A stretch of 64,000 nucleotides of DNA. Origin: JAFDVL01 sp031409955. Its GTDB lineage: Bacteria; Acidobacteriota; Blastocatellia; RBC074. The notes below the pieces were generated by a model that ran no database searches, had not been told where the DNA came from, and saw nothing but the letters and a program-made list of their open reading frames with translations. Position numbers and translations under genes: made by a program. Of the stretch, positions 8,179-16,458 are shown piece by piece; positions within the stretch are counted from its first letter, which is position 1; each line of letters begins with the position of its first letter. Location: contig JANNYF010000158.1 in NCBI GenBank assembly GCA_031409955.1, forward strand, positions 1-64,000, given 5' to 3'.

Positions 8179-8266
8179 TTGGGCGGGCAGAAGGTGTTTA
8201 CGGGGAAGCTGCTGGAAGAGTGAGAGCAACCATCACGAACATTTCGGCAAGGTATAGTAAAATGTC
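8179..8266 (+). repeat. Cassette-boundary repeat R4
   Basis: A full-length copy: kinase tail (LGGQKVFTGKLLEE-stop), then a spacer resembling that of R1, then GGTATAGTAAAATGTC, which has a better -10 (TATAGT) than R1. It stands between the promoter of the KilA-N module and the RHH/PIN module. Confidence 0.85.
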
Positions 8267-8298
8267 GGCGCGATAAATCTTTCCATTGAGGAGTGACT

Positions 8299-8553
8299 AT
8301 GGAACTAACCATTACATTGCCCGCTGAGGTTGAGACACAGGTACAAGCCGTCGCTGCCCGCAATGGCCGTGCGGTCGAAGATTACATTATTGATGTCGTC
8401 AAAACGGCGATGCTCAAACCGTCGCTGGATGAGATGCTGGCTCCCGTGCGGGCGCAGTTCGCGGCCAGCGGAATGACCGATGACGAATTCGATCAACTGA
8501 TCGAAGAAGAGCGACAGGCGATTTGGGATGAGAAACACGGAAAGAACGCCTGA
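8299..8553 (+). CDS. Ribbon-helix-helix antitoxin
   Basis: 84 residues. The N-terminus MELTITLPAEVETQVQAVAA followed by GRAVEDYIIDVV is the strand-helix-helix pattern of Arc/MetJ-type antitoxins that bind their own promoter; the acidic C-terminus (FDQLIEEERQAIWDE) would be the toxin-binding tail. GAGGAG lies 6 bases before ATG 8299; a GTG at 8293 overlaps that site and is less likely. It shares one base with the PIN gene (TGATG). Confidence 0.82.
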   Translation: MELTITLPAEVETQVQAVAARNGRAVEDYIIDVVKTAMLKPSLDEMLAPVRAQFAASGMTDDEFDQLIEEERQAIWDEKHGKNA

Positions 8554-9038
8554 TGTCTTCTACCATCTCGCCGACCCCCAAAGTCATTTTTGATTGCAAT
8601 GTCTTTCTGCAAGCGCTGGTCAATCCCCACGGCCCGGCAGGACGCTGCAAACAGTTGGTTGATCGTGGCGAGGTCGAGTTGTATGTCTCGGAAGAAGTGC
8701 TGGCCGAAGTCGCCGAAGTCTTGAGCCGTCCACGCACCAGAACACTTGCTCCGGCACTGACCTTCGAAGTGATCGAAGCCTTCATCGTGGACATTCGCCT
8801 CAAATCCATCTGCCTAATGAATGTTCCTGAAGAGTACCGCCTCGAACGCGACCCGAAGGATGAACGCTACATCAATCTGGCGCTGGCCGCCAGCGCGAAG
8901 TTCATTGTTAGCCGGGACAACGACCTGCTTGATTTGATGAAACCAAACAGCGAAACCGCGAGAGACTTTCAGCGTCGTTATCCACTGCTCAAGATTATCA
9001 ACCCTACCGATCTGCTCGCCGAAGTCGAAACCAAGTAG
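8553..9038 (+). CDS. PIN-domain toxin (COG1569 type)
   Basis: 161 residues. PIN acidic residues are visible: VIFDCNVFLQAL near residues 11-22, Glu in SEEVLAEV near 47-54, DPKDERYINLA near 101 and SRDNDLLDL near 120. Family knowledge: PIN toxins are Mg2+-dependent ribonucleases. It is translationally coupled to the preceding RHH antitoxin. It ends 18 bases before repeat R5. Confidence 0.88.
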   Translation: MSSTISPTPKVIFDCNVFLQALVNPHGPAGRCKQLVDRGEVELYVSEEVLAEVAEVLSRPRTRTLAPALTFEVIEAFIVDIRLKSICLMNVPEEYRLERDPKDERYINLALAASAKFIVSRDNDLLDLMKPNSETARDFQRRYPLLKIINPTDLLAEVETK

Positions 9039-9056
9039 AGATTGCCATTATCCATT

Positions 9057-9094
9057 CGCTGGGTGGGCAGCAGGTGTTTGCGGGAAGCTGACGA
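9057..9094 (+). repeat. Cassette-boundary repeat R5 (remnant)
   Basis: About 37 bases resemble the start of R1-R4 (CGCTGGGTGGGCAGCAGG...), with a base lost from the GGGG run, and the match ends before the kinase stop. It marks the right end of the array. Confidence 0.65.
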
Positions 9095-9124
9095 ATATTT
9101 TAATCGCGCTTGATTTCCCACGAC

Positions 9125-10054
9125 CTATTTCGTATTCACTTCAAAAACGTAGAGCGTGGAGTGTTGATCTTCGGGCAGGAAATATGTCCGCAAGCCGCGT
9201 TCGATTGGCTCCATCCAAAACGGATTTTGGGTCATCGGCAAGCCGGATTCTGTCCACAGTTCCAGCGGCAATTGATGCCGCGCGCGATTGTTCGCAAGAT
9301 CAATCAACTCCAATCCGCCGAGGCTGAAGCGTGCTTTTCCTGTTTGATAATTGCTCAAGCCCGCGCACAGCATTTCACCGCGTCCCAAATATTTGCAGTC
9401 CTGATAGTCAATGTAAAAAGAGGGATTGCGCCTGCGCAGTTTTTCGGGCCGTGTTCCGGCATTTATGACGCGGCCTCGCGGGTCGAGCGTCCAGCGATAG
9501 AAGAAACGCGACCCCCAACTGACGCCGTGCAACGTGTTGTTTTCTGTGTTGTGAACGATGCCGCCGATGTGATCCGCATAGCGAAAGACTTCGGTCGCGT
9601 TCATTGTGGCGGGGTCAACGCGATAGATGATGGAGCGGCTGTTGGGGCGGTATTCGGCGACGGACACCCAAATGAATTTGCCGTCGTAATCAATGCCGCC
9701 GGGGTGATAGATCGTGCTTTCGCCGAGCGGCAGATCCGCGATGAGATTGCCTTTGTTGTCGAATTTGAAGAGATGCCCGATGCCTGCGCCAGCGTCGCGG
9801 TCGAAGCCGTTTTGTGGCTGTGCGAAACGCTTGGTCGGTTGCTTGACTTCAACGGAGGAGACGTAGAAAACTTCGCCGATTTTCACCATGCCTTGTGGGT
9901 GGTGCGTGTTGAAATTGATCGGCAGCGAGGCCACCAAATGCCATTGCGAGGCACGCGTCAGTTGCTTGATTCGTTCGCTGATGACGCGGCCTTGCGCGAT
10001 TGTGTCGGTTAGGCTGAGCAAAATGGTAAGGAATGCAAATACGGTTTGTTTCAT
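9125..10054 (-). CDS. Secreted beta-propeller-like protein (DUF6454)
   Basis: 309 residues with a signal peptide (MKQTVFAFLTILLSLTDTIA). ATG 10054 is chosen because it opens with the signal peptide; a TTG 27 bases upstream is in frame. The body has repeated propeller-like strands and the features I associate with DUF6454: HHPQGM, AGAGIGHLF, YHPGGIDYDGKFIWVSVAEY and HGVSWGSRFFYRW. Function is unknown; it is probably periplasmic or extracellular. It stands alone, divergent from gmhB. Confidence 0.75.
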   Translation of the reverse strand: MKQTVFAFLTILLSLTDTIAQGRVISERIKQLTRASQWHLVASLPINFNTHHPQGMVKIGEVFYVSSVEVKQPTKRFAQPQNGFDRDAGAGIGHLFKFDNKGNLIADLPLGESTIYHPGGIDYDGKFIWVSVAEYRPNSRSIIYRVDPATMNATEVFRYADHIGGIVHNTENNTLHGVSWGSRFFYRWTLDPRGRVINAGTRPEKLRRRNPSFYIDYQDCKYLGRGEMLCAGLSNYQTGKARFSLGGLELIDLANNRARHQLPLELWTESGLPMTQNPFWMEPIERGLRTYFLPEDQHSTLYVFEVNTK

Positions 10055-10179
10055 GCGCTTTGTGACGCTTTCGATTTGCAAGCGATAGGAGAACGATTGG
10101 GCATTCTATGCTTTCCTGCCAGCGTCCTTCAACCGCGCAATGGATGTAGTAGAATGCGTGCCTGAGTTGGAACTGACCT

Positions 10180-10680
10180 ATGAATTACACTACGATATTT
10201 CTCGACCGCGACGGCGTTATCAATCGCAAACGTGATGATGACTACGTCAAGCATTGGGGCGAATTTGAATTCCTGCCGGGCGTGCAAGACGCCTTACAAA
10301 TTCTCACCGAAAAAAACTATCGCTTGATCGTCGTCACCAATCAACGCGGCATCGCGCGCGGTTGGATGAGCGAAGCGGATGTGCAAGACGTTCATGCGCG
10401 GATGGTGGCGGAAATCGCCCCGGCACGCATCGCCGCGGTTTATTGTTGCCCGCACGACAAAGACCAATGCGATTGTCGCAAGCCGAAGACCGGGATGTTT
10501 TTGCAAGCGCAACAATCTTTCCCCGCCATTGATTTCGCGCAGTCGGTGCTGATTGGCGATTCGCTTTCGGATATGGAGGCGGGCGCGCAATTGGGCTGTC
10601 GGAATATTTTGATTGGCGCTGATGCGAACTATGAATGCGCGGCGTCGTTGTATGAAGCCGTCACGAAACTCCTGCTGTGA
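10180..10680 (+). CDS. gmhB: D-glycero-D-manno-heptose 1,7-bisphosphate 7-phosphatase
   Basis: A 166-residue HAD phosphatase. The nucleophile motif FLDRDGVIN puts Asp9 and Asp11 at the active site; VVTNQRGIARG and IGDSLSDMEAG are the other HAD motifs. The zinc loop CPHDKDQCDCRKP near residues 94-106 is the mark of GmhB. It removes the 7-phosphate after HddA action in GDP-heptose synthesis. The genes for the earlier steps lie ~9 kb upstream, so the array at 5.2-9.1 kb and its neighbours now separate the pathway. Confidence 0.9.
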   Translation: MNYTTIFLDRDGVINRKRDDDYVKHWGEFEFLPGVQDALQILTEKNYRLIVVTNQRGIARGWMSEADVQDVHARMVAEIAPARIAAVYCCPHDKDQCDCRKPKTGMFLQAQQSFPAIDFAQSVLIGDSLSDMEAGAQLGCRNILIGADANYECAASLYEAVTKLLL

Positions 10681-10728
10681 AATCCATTTGCTTCTTTCAT
10701 CGCGTAAAGTCGAAGTGGAGGAAGTACC

Positions 10729-11421
10729 ATGTCACAAACGATTACCGATTTTCCCGCCACGACACGAAGCCGAGCGAAAGCCCGCTGGGTGATTGTTGGG
10801 GCAATCTTTATCGCGGTGTTCGTGTGGATAGGGATTGATTTGTTGGCCCCGCGCCAAGCCAGCTTGCGCGCATTTGATGCGAAAGAAGTGGCGCGCTTGG
10901 AAACCGCAATGTGGCGGTCGTATTACGACAAAGAGCGCTTGGCGTTGTTCGGGCAATTGGCGGAATTGTTGCGCAAGCAATATCGCTTGCCGCTGCTGCG
11001 CTCGAATGCGGTGGCGTATCAAGCGGCCAAGGCGGCGTTCGTTTTCAAGGAAGGGCGCGGGCGCAGCGGCTACGAAAAAGCGTTGCCGAATCTGGTGAAC
11101 TACTATGGCGCAATTCAAGCCGTGAGCGACATTGAATTTGATGTTGACCAGGTTGCTAAACTCGAATTGGAATGGTGGATCATTCACCGCGAGCGTGACA
11201 AATACTCACGCGAAGATTTGGATCGCTCCTTAGCCGAATTGCCTGCTGCCATCTATCAAATGCCCGTCGAGAAATTTGCTGAACACGCTCGGTTGCGCGC
11301 CGAAGCGATGCTGATTCGTGACCAGAATGCCGAACAGGGCGGCGTGTCCGAAGCCGATTGGCAACGTATTGATGAGTTGTTGCAGGCGGCGTGGCAATCG
11401 CTGCATCAGGCGGTGAATTGA
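10729..11421 (+). CDS. Single-pass membrane protein, unrecognised
   Basis: 230 residues, with a GTGGAGGAAG-type ribosome site. A short cytoplasmic N-terminus is followed by one hydrophobic helix (WVIVGAIFIAVFVWIGIDLL, ~20-39), then a ~190-residue charged helical domain with many Trp, Tyr and Arg. I do not recognise a family. It lies just after gmhB in the same direction but with its own spacing. A REP inverted pair begins at its stop codon. Confidence 0.7.
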   Translation: MSQTITDFPATTRSRAKARWVIVGAIFIAVFVWIGIDLLAPRQASLRAFDAKEVARLETAMWRSYYDKERLALFGQLAELLRKQYRLPLLRSNAVAYQAAKAAFVFKEGRGRSGYEKALPNLVNYYGAIQAVSDIEFDVDQVAKLELEWWIIHRERDKYSREDLDRSLAELPAAIYQMPVEKFAEHARLRAEAMLIRDQNAEQGGVSEADWQRIDELLQAAWQSLHQAVN

Positions 11422-11550
11422 TGTTGCGCGAACTGTTAGTTTGCGTCGCTGTGATATTTACTTCCTGACAGCACGGCTGTTTGTTGAGATGAGAGGTTTC
11501 TTTTGATAGATTCGCCACCCAACCAGGCAAACTAACAGTTCGCGCAACAT
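11421..11550. repeat. REP inverted pair (REPIN-like) 1
   Basis: Two REP copies in inverted orientation, at 11423-11446 and 11527-11548, separated by ~80 bases. Each unit is GTTG followed by the hairpin CGCGAACT-GTT-AGTTTGCG (8-bp stem with one G-T wobble). It occupies the whole gap between the two flanking genes and starts at the upstream stop codon. Confidence 0.88.
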
Positions 11551-11559
11551 CGGACGATC

Positions 11560-12186
11560 ATGGGTATTTACGCAAACTACTTTTTCCCTCGCATGCTGGA
11601 TTGGGCATTGGGCAGCCCTGAAGCCAATGAACAACGGCAAATCACGCTCGCCAACGCAAACGGCAACGTGCTGGAAATCGGCTTTGGCACGGGGTTGAAT
11701 GTGCGCTATTACCCGGAAGCGGTGACGAAATTGACCGCACTGGATTCCGAAAATTTTCGCCCGGAATTGGTGCAAAAACGCATTGCCAAAGCGCACATGC
11801 CAATTGAGCAAGTGCAGCTTGATGCCAGCGGCAAGTTACCGTTTGCCCAGGCGAGTTTTGATACGGTCGTGACGACGTGGACGTTGTGTTCGATAGCCAA
11901 TGTTGATGCGGCTTTGCTGGAGATGAAGCGCGCTTTGAAACCGAGCGGCGCGTTGCTGTTTTGCGAACACGGGCGCAGCGATGATGCGCAAACTGCGGCG
12001 TGGCAGGATCGTTTGAATCCGCTGCAAAAGATCGTGGGTTGTGGTTGCAATATGAATCGTGCGATGGATCGGTTGATTACAAAAGCGGGATTTGAAATTA
12101 CTACGTTGGATCGTTTCTTGATGCCCAACGCGCCGCGCATCTTGAGCGAAATGTATCGCGGCATTGCTCGTTCATCCACGAAGTAA
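11560..12186 (+). CDS. Class I SAM-dependent methyltransferase
   Basis: 208 residues. Motif I is VLEIGFGTGLNVRYY near residues 32-46, the acidic motif II region is TALDSENF, and motif post-I/IV is TTWTLCSIANVDAAL. The pattern resembles methyltransferase type 11 proteins near the METTL7/UbiE branch. No membrane segment. The substrate cannot be told. It lies between a REP pair and a large hairpin repeat, so it is a single-gene unit. Confidence 0.8.
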   Translation: MGIYANYFFPRMLDWALGSPEANEQRQITLANANGNVLEIGFGTGLNVRYYPEAVTKLTALDSENFRPELVQKRIAKAHMPIEQVQLDASGKLPFAQASFDTVVTTWTLCSIANVDAALLEMKRALKPSGALLFCEHGRSDDAQTAAWQDRLNPLQKIVGCGCNMNRAMDRLITKAGFEITTLDRFLMPNAPRILSEMYRGIARSSTK

Positions 12187-12315
12187 CACGAAGGTTCACG
12201 AAGAAGAGAAAGAAGGAAAGAGAGAAGGAGAGAGGGAGAGAAAGAGCGGGCAATTGCCTCTCTTTCTCCCCTCTCTCCTTCTTCGTGTCACTTCGTGTGG
12301 CTTAGTGGATGAGAT
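12173..12315. repeat. Large hairpin repeat, CCACGAAG family, copy 2
   Basis: Outer arms TCATCCACGAAG and the near-complement CACTTCGTGTGGCTTAGTGGATGAG flank an inner arm of almost pure purine (GAAGGAGAGAGGGAGAGAAAG) and its pyrimidine complement around GGGCAATTGCC. It lies between convergent genes and starts within the last codons of the methyltransferase. Confidence 0.75.
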
Positions 12316-12318
12316 GAT

Positions 12319-14742
12319 TTACTTCTGATACGGCGCGATGAATCGCACGAACGTTAGCTCAGCCAGCTTCGACAATTTCTCCACCGCAATCTTGCCGATG
12401 AGCAACTTCGAGCCACTCGGATCAGCGGTGATTTCAAAGCCGAGTTGTTTGAGTTGCGCCAGGTTCGCCGCATTCTTTTCCACTAGCCAGAGTTGAATCT
12501 CTGCTTTGCCATTGCTGACAAAAGCCGCTTGTTTATTGCCTGCGATGACTGCCGCGATGGACGGATGCAGTTTGGAAGGCGCGGGCTGATGCGCGGCGAT
12601 GTCCTTGCTGGGTTTTGCCTTTTCCACAATAGTCCCGGCGGGTGTGGCCCTTGGCATCGGTGGTGGCGGCGCGGAGTTGGCGCTGCCTGCAACCCCCAAC
12701 GGCATTGATCGCATATACATTGCGCTGCTGGCGACTTTTTTCCGCTCTAATTGCTCTTCTTTCTCGCCGCCGAATACGCGGTCATAGCTCACGCCTTCGG
12801 GCATTTCGACTGGCACATCTACGCGGCGTGGCGTCGAACCATCCGTGATGATCTTCTCTTCGACTGCGACGAACGATGTGTACTGCGTCATCAGGCGATA
12901 TTGCAAACCCAATGCGGTGATGGATTCGCGCAAGTCCAACCGCTCCGCATTGCCGGGGTCTTGCATCGTCAAATCATCAATCTTCGTGCGCGCCCACAGC
13001 GTCGCCAGCACGTCATGCTGTGGTTGCGCAGCCGGGAAGTCCACCGCGATTTCACGCGTCAGGATTTGCCCGGATTGCTTGCCGCGCAGGCGAATCGTGG
13101 CGCGACCGGAGCCGTTGTATTTGCCCGTCAACACCAACGGCTTGGCGCTGAACAAATCGGGGATTTGTTTCGGCAAGACATCGCGCACTTGCAGGCCGCC
13201 CCAATCTACCTCGATGTCGGTCAACAGCGGATTTTGCACGCGTTCGTGAAAACGTTGCGCGGCTTTCGAGCCGTCGTCATTGAGCGCGACGTACTCGACT
13301 TCGCCGCGTCCGGCTTGCGCCATTTTGTCGAGCAGGAAACGGTTCACCGATGAACCAATGCCGAAGCTGAACACGCGCGCGTTCGGATGGCGTTTGATGT
13401 CGGCGATGATTTCGTTTTCGTTGCCGACGTAGCCATCCGTCATAAAACAAACGATGCGGAGATGCTCTTGCGAATCAGTCGGATCAAGCGCGGCGCGAAT
13501 CGCCTTCATCATTTCGGTGCCGCCACCGCCGCGCCGATCTGCGAGGAAGTTTTGGGCTTGGCGCAAGTTCTCCGGCGTCGCCGGAACAGGCTTCGGAAAC
13601 AGCACATGCGTGTCGCCTGCAAAGGTAATCAGATTGAATGTGTCGCGCGGATTGAGGCCGTCAATCGCGTGCTTCATCGCTTCTTTGGCTTTTTCAATCG
13701 GGAAGCCGGACATCGAACCGGACGTGTCCAGCACGAAGACCAATTCTTTCGGCGTAATTTGTTCGTTCGTCGGGCGATCCGGTGGTTGCAGGATGACTTG
13801 GAAGAATCCGCCGTTCCTGCCGTTGTGCGTCAACACCGCGTCGTTGATTTTTTTGCCTGCGACATCGTACTTGAGGATGAAGTCTTTGTTGGGCAGCGTG
13901 CTTTGATTGCGCAGCTTCACGACCGCTTTGGTATTGCCGTTGCGATTGATTTCGACGTCGTGTGTTTTGCTGATGAGGTTGTCGAGCGGCACGCCCGCAT
14001 CCAGCGTGACTTCAACCGAAATGTCGTGACCTGCGCGTGTGCCGGGCTTGGCGACATTCGGCGTAATGCGCGAGGCATCAGGGACGCGATCTGTATCTTC
14101 AGCCCAGCCGCCAGCTTGCTTGCCCAGTGCATTGCCCGGAATGTAGCGCGGGCCGACGACCATCGGGAACACGAATTCATAATTGCCGTCTTCGTATTGC
14201 AACGTCTCGACATAGCTGATGACGATTTTGATTTTCTCGCCCGGCATGATGTTCGTCACCGATTGCGTGAAGATGTTCGGGCGTTCTTGATCCAGCAGGG
14301 AAGCGACATTGCCGTTGCGTCGCGCGTCTTCGTAGATTTGTTTGGCTTCTTCACGCTTTGCAATTTTGCCTTTGACGGTGCGCCCGCCGACGAACATCGT
14401 CATATCGTCTACGGCGGAATTTTGTGGCAGCGGGAAGGTGTAGACGGCTTCGATTTTGTGGTCAGCCGTGTTTTCAAATTCCTGTGTGACGGTCGCGCGG
14501 ACAAGGAAGCCGCTGATGTCGGCTTTGACCTCGGTGTGCTTGAGCGGACACATCCCGCTCGGCTTTCCTTCTTTGTCGTAAATCGTCAATTCGCCTTGTG
14601 TAGATTGGGTGGGGAGGTCTTTGATGATGGTTGGTTTGATGGTCGGTTGCACAGGTTTGCGTTGTGCAATGGTGGCCCACGTCACGGCTGCGCACGCCAT
14701 CACGAGCAGCACGGCAAAGGTAATTTTGAGCTTCGGTCGCAT
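12319..14742 (-). CDS. VIT and von Willebrand factor A domain protein
   Basis: 807 residues. ATG 14742 has a GGAG site; earlier in-frame starts lie inside a repeat. A signal anchor (LKITFAVLLVMACAAVTWA) leads. The VIT domain is about residues 70-200 (GFLVRATVTQEFENTAD, then YTFPLPQNSAVDDM). The VWA domain is about residues 325-500, with an intact metal site: DTSGSMSG, a Thr loop, and FMTDGYVGNE. The C-terminal part has a Pro/Ala linker (APPPPMPRATPAG). Family knowledge: inter-alpha-trypsin-inhibitor-like bacterial proteins of the envelope, sometimes called marine proteobacterial sortase targets, although no sorting signal is seen here. Confidence 0.85.
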   Translation of the reverse strand: MRPKLKITFAVLLVMACAAVTWATIAQRKPVQPTIKPTIIKDLPTQSTQGELTIYDKEGKPSGMCPLKHTEVKADISGFLVRATVTQEFENTADHKIEAVYTFPLPQNSAVDDMTMFVGGRTVKGKIAKREEAKQIYEDARRNGNVASLLDQERPNIFTQSVTNIMPGEKIKIVISYVETLQYEDGNYEFVFPMVVGPRYIPGNALGKQAGGWAEDTDRVPDASRITPNVAKPGTRAGHDISVEVTLDAGVPLDNLISKTHDVEINRNGNTKAVVKLRNQSTLPNKDFILKYDVAGKKINDAVLTHNGRNGGFFQVILQPPDRPTNEQITPKELVFVLDTSGSMSGFPIEKAKEAMKHAIDGLNPRDTFNLITFAGDTHVLFPKPVPATPENLRQAQNFLADRRGGGGTEMMKAIRAALDPTDSQEHLRIVCFMTDGYVGNENEIIADIKRHPNARVFSFGIGSSVNRFLLDKMAQAGRGEVEYVALNDDGSKAAQRFHERVQNPLLTDIEVDWGGLQVRDVLPKQIPDLFSAKPLVLTGKYNGSGRATIRLRGKQSGQILTREIAVDFPAAQPQHDVLATLWARTKIDDLTMQDPGNAERLDLRESITALGLQYRLMTQYTSFVAVEEKIITDGSTPRRVDVPVEMPEGVSYDRVFGGEKEEQLERKKVASSAMYMRSMPLGVAGSANSAPPPPMPRATPAGTIVEKAKPSKDIAAHQPAPSKLHPSIAAVIAGNKQAAFVSNGKAEIQLWLVEKNAANLAQLKQLGFEITADPSGSKLLIGKIAVEKLSKLAELTFVRFIAPYQK

Positions 14743-14884
14743 AAGTTTCTCCATGAAAAAAGCAGCGGGCATTACGCCTGCCGCACTTGATTGAATGAAC
14801 TGTAAAAGGGCGTCGGCGGAGTTGAAGTTTGCCGGACAATGGCTGAACGGAAGCGAAAAAGACTCTTGCAGGAAAAAATCAGAG

Positions 14885-14990
14885 AGATTACGAAACAGAC
14901 GAAAATAACGAAACAAACAGAAACTACCAAACAAGCCGCTAATCCTTTTCCGTCTGTTTTGTTATTTTCGTCTGTTTCGTAATCTCCTCT
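14885..14990. repeat. Large hairpin repeat, GAAACAGACG family, copy 1
   Basis: Left arm ATTACGAAACAGACG..AAAATAACGAAAC and right arm GTTATTTTCGTCTG..TTTCGTAAT form a ~100 bp palindrome in the 269-base gap between the VIT/VWA gene and the SnoaL-like gene. A second copy is at 55738-55846, upstream of rbsB-like. Confidence 0.75.
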
Positions 14991-15011
14991 TTGCCTTGAA
15001 ATGCATGCGCT

Positions 15012-15524
15012 TTATCCATCGGCACGCACGATCAATTGATTCGACGGCAGCTTGGGATGCAAAACCTTCTCTGCGCTTTCGACGCCTGCGACTGGCAGCG
15101 ACGCCGCATCCAGCAATCCCAACTGCACCAGCACTGAAGCCTGATCCCAATAAATATGCTCATGCGCCAGCTTGCCATCGCGGAAATGGACGACGACGAT
15201 GAGCGGGACTTTGACGTGCTTGCCAGTAGGCGCAACGCCGGGCAACATCCAATCCATTTTGATGGTGTGCGTAAATTCAAAGACCATTTCGTCTACGACG
15301 CGATCTGTGCCAACCGTGCGTGAAACAGGCGTCATCATTGTGTCCGGCGGCATTTGCGGAATGAAACGTTCGGAATAAAACGCCCGCAATTCGTCGTGGC
15401 CAACGCCGCCCGTCAGCACCGGCACGTGATTGACATACGCGTCCGCGACCATCGTTTGCAACGTGTCTTCCGTGTTGCGCGTAGCGAATTCGTATTTGAC
15501 GTGTTCGTCCCACAACTCCGACAA
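15012..15524 (-). CDS. SnoaL-like / NTF2-fold protein
   Basis: 170 residues of the SnoaL-like cone fold: an N-terminal helix pair, YVNHVPVLTGGVGHDELRAF, FTHTIKMDWMLPG, then the strands PLIVVVHFRDGKLAHEHIYW. The HEHIYWDQ segment is typical. Ligand unknown. It is 6 bases after the dienelactone hydrolase gene in the same operon, so the two probably act on one small-molecule substrate (inference). Confidence 0.75.
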   Translation of the reverse strand: MSELWDEHVKYEFATRNTEDTLQTMVADAYVNHVPVLTGGVGHDELRAFYSERFIPQMPPDTMMTPVSRTVGTDRVVDEMVFEFTHTIKMDWMLPGVAPTGKHVKVPLIVVVHFRDGKLAHEHIYWDQASVLVQLGLLDAASLPVAGVESAEKVLHPKLPSNQLIVRADG

Positions 15525-15530
15525 ACTCAG

Positions 15531-16229
15531 TCACGTGGACCCGCTTAAATGCCGCGTGAAAAACTCCAGCGTGCGCAGGTTCGCAAGCTCTGCCGCGCCC
15601 GCGTTGTAATGCGCGCCGCCGACGCGAGCGAACGCGTGATCCTGCCCGGCATAATCGTGCAGCGTGATGTTTGCCTGCCCATCGAACGCCGCGTGAATCG
15701 CCGCTTGTGCAGTGGGCGAGCAATACGCATCCTGCTGCGCAATGTGCAGCATCAACGCCCCGCCCAGATTCGCAATCTCGTCGAGCGCATTTTCAATCCC
15801 GACGCCGTAATAGCCCACGCTGCAATCCGGCTGATGTCGCACCGCCAATAAATACGCGAGCTTCCCGCCCAGGCAAAACCCAACCGCGCCGACTTTGCCT
15901 GTACAAGCCGGATGCCGTTGCAAAAACGCGAGCGCCGCGCCCGCATCGTCTACGGCTTTGGCTTCGTCCAAGCCTTTGTACAACTCGAACGCGCGCGCCC
16001 ATTCGGCATCGGTTTGATCGGTCAATTGAATGCCGGGTTCCTGCCGCCAAAACAAATCGGGACACAGCACGACAAAGCCGCGCGCCGCATACCAATCGGC
16101 TATCGCACGCATATCCTGATTGACGCCGAAGATTTCTTGTAAGAGGACGATGCCCGGCCCTCGTTGACTGGACGGCAAGGCTAAGTAGGCATCGAATGCG
16201 CCGCCGTCGAAGGCTGTAATGGTGGTCAT
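15531..16229 (-). CDS. Dienelactone hydrolase family protein
   Basis: A 232-residue alpha/beta hydrolase of the DLH (carboxymethylenebutenolidase) family. The nucleophile is Cys119 in GFCLGG; the acid lies in AQQDAYCSP and the His in GQDHAFARVGG. VLLQEIFGVNQDM near residues 28-40 is the family oxyanion region. AAGGAAC precedes the ATG. No chlorocatechol genes are nearby, so the real substrate is unclear. The upstream region is entirely a nested REP block. Confidence 0.85.
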   Translation of the reverse strand: MTTITAFDGGAFDAYLALPSSQRGPGIVLLQEIFGVNQDMRAIADWYAARGFVVLCPDLFWRQEPGIQLTDQTDAEWARAFELYKGLDEAKAVDDAGAALAFLQRHPACTGKVGAVGFCLGGKLAYLLAVRHQPDCSVGYYGVGIENALDEIANLGGALMLHIAQQDAYCSPTAQAAIHAAFDGQANITLHDYAGQDHAFARVGGAHYNAGAAELANLRTLEFFTRHLSGST

Positions 16230-16255
16230 AGTAGTTCCTTTGTTGGTTAGATAAT

Positions 16256-16458
16256 GTTGCGCGAACTGTTAGTTTGCGATGCTTCGTTGTTGCGCGAACT
16301 GTTAGTTTGCGATGTTCGCTTACTGAAGCGTGTAAGAAAATCAAGCAAGCTTTATCACCGATAGGCGTTATGCTTTCGATCAAGTGATTAGTGGTCGAAC
16401 GACGCAAACTAACAGTTCGCGCAACAACGAAGCATCGCAAACTAACAGTTCGCGCAAC
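16256..16458. repeat. Nested double REP inverted pair, 3' side of the RAYT gene
   Basis: Four REP units: 16256-16278 and 16289-16311 in one orientation, 16403-16425 and 16436-16458 in the other. The arrangement is a palindrome of ~200 bp. The last unit touches the RAYT stop codon (16458-16460). Near-identical units indicate recent amplification. Confidence 0.9.

Noticed and set aside
5215..9094. Chromosomal integron cassette array
   Set aside because: The repeats encode a gene tail and lack the paired R'/R'' boxes and hairpin shape of attC sites; cassettes are two-gene modules and one is inverted; no integrase is seen.
9110..10012. 300-codon plus-strand frame opposite the DUF6454 gene
   Set aside because: The minus strand has a signal peptide and family motifs; the plus frame has neither.
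13387..14790. 467-codon plus-strand open frame opposite the VIT/VWA gene
   Set aside because: It is the antisense shadow of a well-conserved gene and shows no domain.
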